Source of the DNA: Sipunculus nudus
Taxonomy: Eukaryota; Annelida; Sipuncula; Golfingiida; Sipunculidae
Reading direction: 5' to 3'
Length of the DNA stretch: 64,000 nt
Assembly: GCA_026874595.1 (NCBI GenBank)
Contig: CM049310.1
Coordinates: 65,240,056-65,304,055 of the forward strand
The translations under genes were made by a program, and so were the position numbers. Position 1 is the first letter of the stretch, and each line of letters starts with the position of its first letter. Shown in pieces: positions 60,295-64,000 of the stretch. The notes under the pieces are model-generated. The model made no database searches, had not been told where the DNA came from, and saw only the letters and a list, made by a program, of their open reading frames with translations.

Positions 60295-60945
60295 AGGGAA
60301 TCTGTGAGCTTATGCTTTGGTGCAGCGTCGTCCGTCGTCTGTAGGTTAACCATAGCTATCTCAAAAATGGCAGGAACTAGCATTACCAAATTTTTTTGTA
60401 AATAAACAGTCATCTGAAAAGCTCTATCGGATTTTGTTTATTTTTTGGCTTTCTGCATTTACTGAGATTTTATAGGGAAAAAGCTAAAAAAGCTGTAAAA
60501 ATCTTCTTCTGCGAAACTGTCCAGCCAAATTGTCTAATATTTCTAAGAAATGATCTCTTGAACAATCTATCTCAAGTTTGTTCGAATGGTTTCAGTTCGG
60601 AGATTGAACAGGAGGTTGAACTTAGTCATCTGTCCAAAAAAGCTAACTAAAATTAAAATCTCAGAAACTGCTAGAGCTGTCATTACCAAATTTTAATACC
60701 TATGTTTGTCTCATATGTCATATCTGAAATTGAGGTTTTGGTGGTGCCACCTACATTGATCTGTTTTTTTACAAGGGAAAATGTAATTTTAGACTCTCCA
60801 GCTTATGCACTGTTTTATGATGAAACTGTTAAGCTGATTGGTTTAAACTTTACAAGAATTATTCTATGGTAGGTTTCTGCCAGTTTTATAAGAAGAGCTT
60901 GGGTAAATGCAACTTTAAAAAAGCAGTGTAGCCAATTAAAAACTA
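60295..60945 (+). mobile_element. Family C element, short copy
   Basis: AGGGAATCTGTGAGCTTATG starts it. The body is very close to 44519-45145 and has a variant palindrome GGTGGTGCCACC near 60740. It sits between 'cagattatt' and 'aactatgatttatt' of family B. It also supplies the uninterrupted forms of the family D and TA-element insertion sites. Confidence 0.65.
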
Positions 60946-63900
60946 TGATTTATTTTCTTCCTCTGAATCTACTCGATAATCTGAGTAGGTCATCTGATCT
61001 TATTCTTGTGTCATTTTTAGAGTATGTCTGTCTGTTTGTCAGTGATTCTAAATTTCGCCTGCTTGCTGGACCTTGCTTCTTGCAGTTAGCAATTTTTAGG
61101 ACACACTTTTGTGGGAATCCTTATGGAACTGGAACAACATCTTATTTCTTACATTAAAGTCTCAAAATAAATTTTTAATGTTTGGGATATGGCCGCTACC
61201 ATATATTGGCCATACCTCCGACACTATAAACTCTACCTACTAAAACTATAGCTCATTTTGCTTCTCTTTACGTTTCCAACTTTTTTCTGGTAGTCTGTTA
61301 TCTCAGGTGTGTCAGTATATCTGTCTGTTTTTAGCTAAGTCTGCTTACAAGTTCTTTTGTGTGATATATGTCGTTCAACAGGCCAAACTTTCCAGCAATC
61401 GCTTTAAAAGTCTTTCAATAGAAAATGACAGTTTGTCCAATCTGTATGTCATTTTAGTCCGGAAGCTCTCGACCTATGGTCGTCTAGTCTGTCTGTTTGT
61501 TTGTTTGTTTGTCATCACTCTCCTGGCCACAATTTTGCCACAATCACCTTGAAACTTTCAGAGATGATGGACAACCAAAATTCTAGGTGCTCTATTGTTT
61601 TCAGTCCAAATAGGTCAAAGGTGAAGGTCGAGGTCATCAAAAGTATACAAAACGGGTTTTTCTTCATATCTTTGTAACTGTTAGTTGTATCTACTTGAAC
61701 TATAGCTCATTTTAATCGTCATCCAATGGCCTTTCTTCTGGTGGGTACCTTACTCAAATTTGCTGTTTCTATGGTAACACATTTTCGGGGAAAAATTATC
61801 ATATTTGAAAATCAATGGACTAAATTGTCAGTTTTAATGCTAGAGAGGTCTAGTTTTTTGCATTAGGTAGCATTTGTTTAGTACTACATGATTTTATTAA
61901 AAGTCTCGCAATATCTCGTAAGATATCTCTTTAAACGAGATATTTCGAGATTTCATTGATCTTGCCCTGGAGGCCACAGTTTTGCAGGAATCTTTTCAAA
62001 ACTGATATATTTCAAGTCTTACCCTAGCATCTCGAATTTGTTTTTTCATTTTCTGGATAGGGCCACTAGGGGGCGCTGGATGCGAACCTCCCCAACATAT
62101 CATATTTTGGCCATATCTCCAAAATTAAAAGCCTCAAATACATAAACTATAGCTTATTTTCTTCCTCTGAGTCTTCTCCATAACCTGGTGTAGTCATCTG
62201 GTCACAATTTTGTGTCACTTTGTCAGTGTGTCTGCCTGTTTGTCAGTTGTCCTCAAATTCGCCTGCTTGCTCTTGCGTCTCACATATAGCATTCTACAGG
62301 CAACAGTTTTGAAAGAATCCTTTTGAAACTATTACATCTTAAGTCTTACACTAATATCTCGAAAACAATTTTTCATTTTCCGGATATGGCCGCTAGGGGT
62401 GCTGAACTCGAATCTCTCCCAACATATCATGCTTTGGCAATATCTCCAAAACTATAAACCTCAGTTACATAAACTGTAGCTTTTTTCTTCCTTTGAGTCT
62501 TCTCCATAACCTGGATTAGTCATCTGGACTCAATCTTGAGTCACTTTGTCAGTGTGTCCGTCTGTTTGTCAATTATGCTCAAATTCGCCTGCTTGCTGGT
62601 TCTTGCGTCTCACATATAGCATTCTATAGGCCACAGTTTTGACGGAATCCTTTTAAAACTATTACATCTTATGTCTTACAATAATATCTCGAAATAAATT
62701 TTTCATTTTCCGGATATGGCCACTAGTGGGCGCTGCACACGACCCTCACACACATACCATTGTATTGGTATCTCTGCACCCAAAGCCTCAGTTACATAAA
62801 CTATAGCTTATTTTCTTCCTTTGAGTCTTCTCCATAACCTGATTAAGGCATCTGGTTTCAATCTTCTGTCACTTTGTCAGTGTGTCCATCTGTTTGTCCG
62901 TTATCCTCAAAGTCTCCTGCTTGCTGGTTCTTACGCCTTACATATAGCATTCTACAGGCCACAGCTTTGACGGAATCCTTTTGAAACTGGGACATCTCAT
63001 GTCATACACTAATAAAACGAAACGCATTTTTTGTCTTCGTAATATGTCCGCTAGAGGGCGCTACAGTCGAACCTCCCAAGTATATCATTAATTCCCCATA
63101 CCTCCAAAACTATAAATCTAAATTACATCAATTATAACTCCATTTTCTTCCTTTGAATCTTCTCCATAACTAGGTTAAGTCATCTGGTGTCAATCTTGTC
63201 TCACAAAGTCAGTATGTCTGTCTGTTTGTCTTTTGTTGTCAGCTTTGTCTGCTTGCCTGTTCTTTTGTCTCATATATCATTCTACGGGCCACATATTCTC
63301 AGCAATGGCCCTGAGAGTCATTCAATTGATAGAAAACCGACAATATGTTCTGTCTGTCCGTCTGTGTTTCACTTCCGATTTCCGGCAAGCGTTCGACCTA
63401 TGGTCGTCTAGTTTGTTTGTTTGTCTGCGCTCTCCTGGCCACAATTTTGCAGCAATCGACATGAAACTTACAGAGATGATTGACAACCCAAAGTTCTGGA
63501 ACCCTATTGTTTTTGGTCAACATCGTGTCATGGTAAAGGTCAAGGTCATGGAAAGTATACAATACAGTTTTTGCTCCTTAACTTTGTAACAAATGGTCGT
63601 AGCCACTAAAACCATAGCTTGTTTTTTTCGTCATTCCATGGCCTTTTATGTAATGGGTACCTGACTCAAATCTGCCGTTACCATCGTTACGCATTTTTGG
63701 GTTAAAACTTGATAATTTGAAAATAGTCATGCTACATTTTCTATCTTTGTCAATTTTTAAGCTACAGATGTCTGGTTTTGGTCATTATGTAGCTTATAGG
63801 CAGCTTGGCATGATAAAACTGAAAGTCTTGCCAAATCTCGCACTAGATCTGGTCAAACGTGAAAAAACAAGATTTCACGGAAATGCTTATAACTCAGCGA

Positions 63901-64000
63901 CTTTTTAAGCTAGACCGGTCTGGTTTTCGGCATTTCGTAACATTTGCCAGCCTGGCATGATAAAACTGCAAGACTGGCCAAATCTCGCACCATTTCTCGT
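60946..64000 (+). mobile_element. Family B copies with a second roughly 330-bp sub-unit array
   Basis: B 3' ends lie at about 61480-61487 and 63404-63411. Sub-units at 62.0-63.1 kb carry CTCF-like motifs at 62063-62077, near 62389 (one base lost), 62720-62734 and 63048-63062. The order parallels 46668-49453 so closely that the two are probably copies of one multi-unit block. It continues past the window. Confidence 0.7.
62063..62077 (+). promoter_or_regulatory. CTCF-like motif, full consensus match
   Basis: CCACTAGGGGGCGCT, preceded by GG as in the extended vertebrate consensus. Confidence 0.5.

Overview
The window is repeat-dominated eukaryotic (metazoan) DNA with no intact protein-coding gene. 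It is AT-rich and packed with nested mobile elements carrying internal tandem repeats and GTCT/GTCC microsatellites. That style, Helentron/Helitron2-like non-autonomous elements with tandem-repeat cores next to a tetranucleotide microsatellite, is best known from bivalve molluscs (pearl, CvA and biv140-type elements). I infer a bivalve or a related lophotrochozoan; the species cannot be named from sequence alone.

Layout. 1-1881 (minus strand) is a decayed Ty3/gypsy-type LTR retrotransposon: one reading frame covering Gag, two zinc knuckles and a retropepsin, interrupted by four nonsense codons, with a probable 5' LTR to its right. From about 2.5 kb onward nearly everything is built from a few element families that I name here. 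Family A starts AGCTCAGCTGACT and ends AGTCAGCTGAGC plus a TGACCCATGGGTCA hairpin and CTTG; it has two core types, A1 and A2. Family B starts GCTTGCCGGAAATC and ends TTTCCGGCAAGC plus a CGACC/GGTCG hairpin and TCTAG. Family C starts AGCGAACCTGTGAGC; its 3' end was not resolved. Family D starts ATGCCCCCGCC and ends GGCGGGGGCAT plus a GTGTCG/CGACAC hairpin and CTAG. Family E starts TGTATCCGCC and ends GGCGGATACA plus a GAATAC/GTATTC hairpin and CTAG. A, B, D and E share the asymmetric terminal inverted repeat plus 3' hairpin layout described for Helitron2/Helentron elements. No Rep/helicase gene is present, so all are non-autonomous here.

Other insertions are an 816-bp solo LTR with a 5-bp target duplication (12008-12823), a 674-bp element with long terminal inverted repeats (9823-10496) and a 1478-bp element flanked by TA (45188-46665). 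Two short open segments with splice-site-like borders (13740-13805 and 21267-21361) are the only hints of a host gene; the window may lie in large introns.

The most notable pattern is regulatory. Family B repeats, which fill most of 28.5-64 kb, carry a close match to the CTCF consensus in most roughly 330-bp sub-units (about 30 sites, nearly all in one orientation), together with palindromic RFX X-box-like sites and ERR/SF-1-type half-sites. Families A, C and E carry a different but related core, the palindrome GGTGGCGCCACC. Several insertions can be checked against empty copies of the target elsewhere in the window. One composite (E nested in A1) is found at two unrelated sites and so probably moved as a unit.
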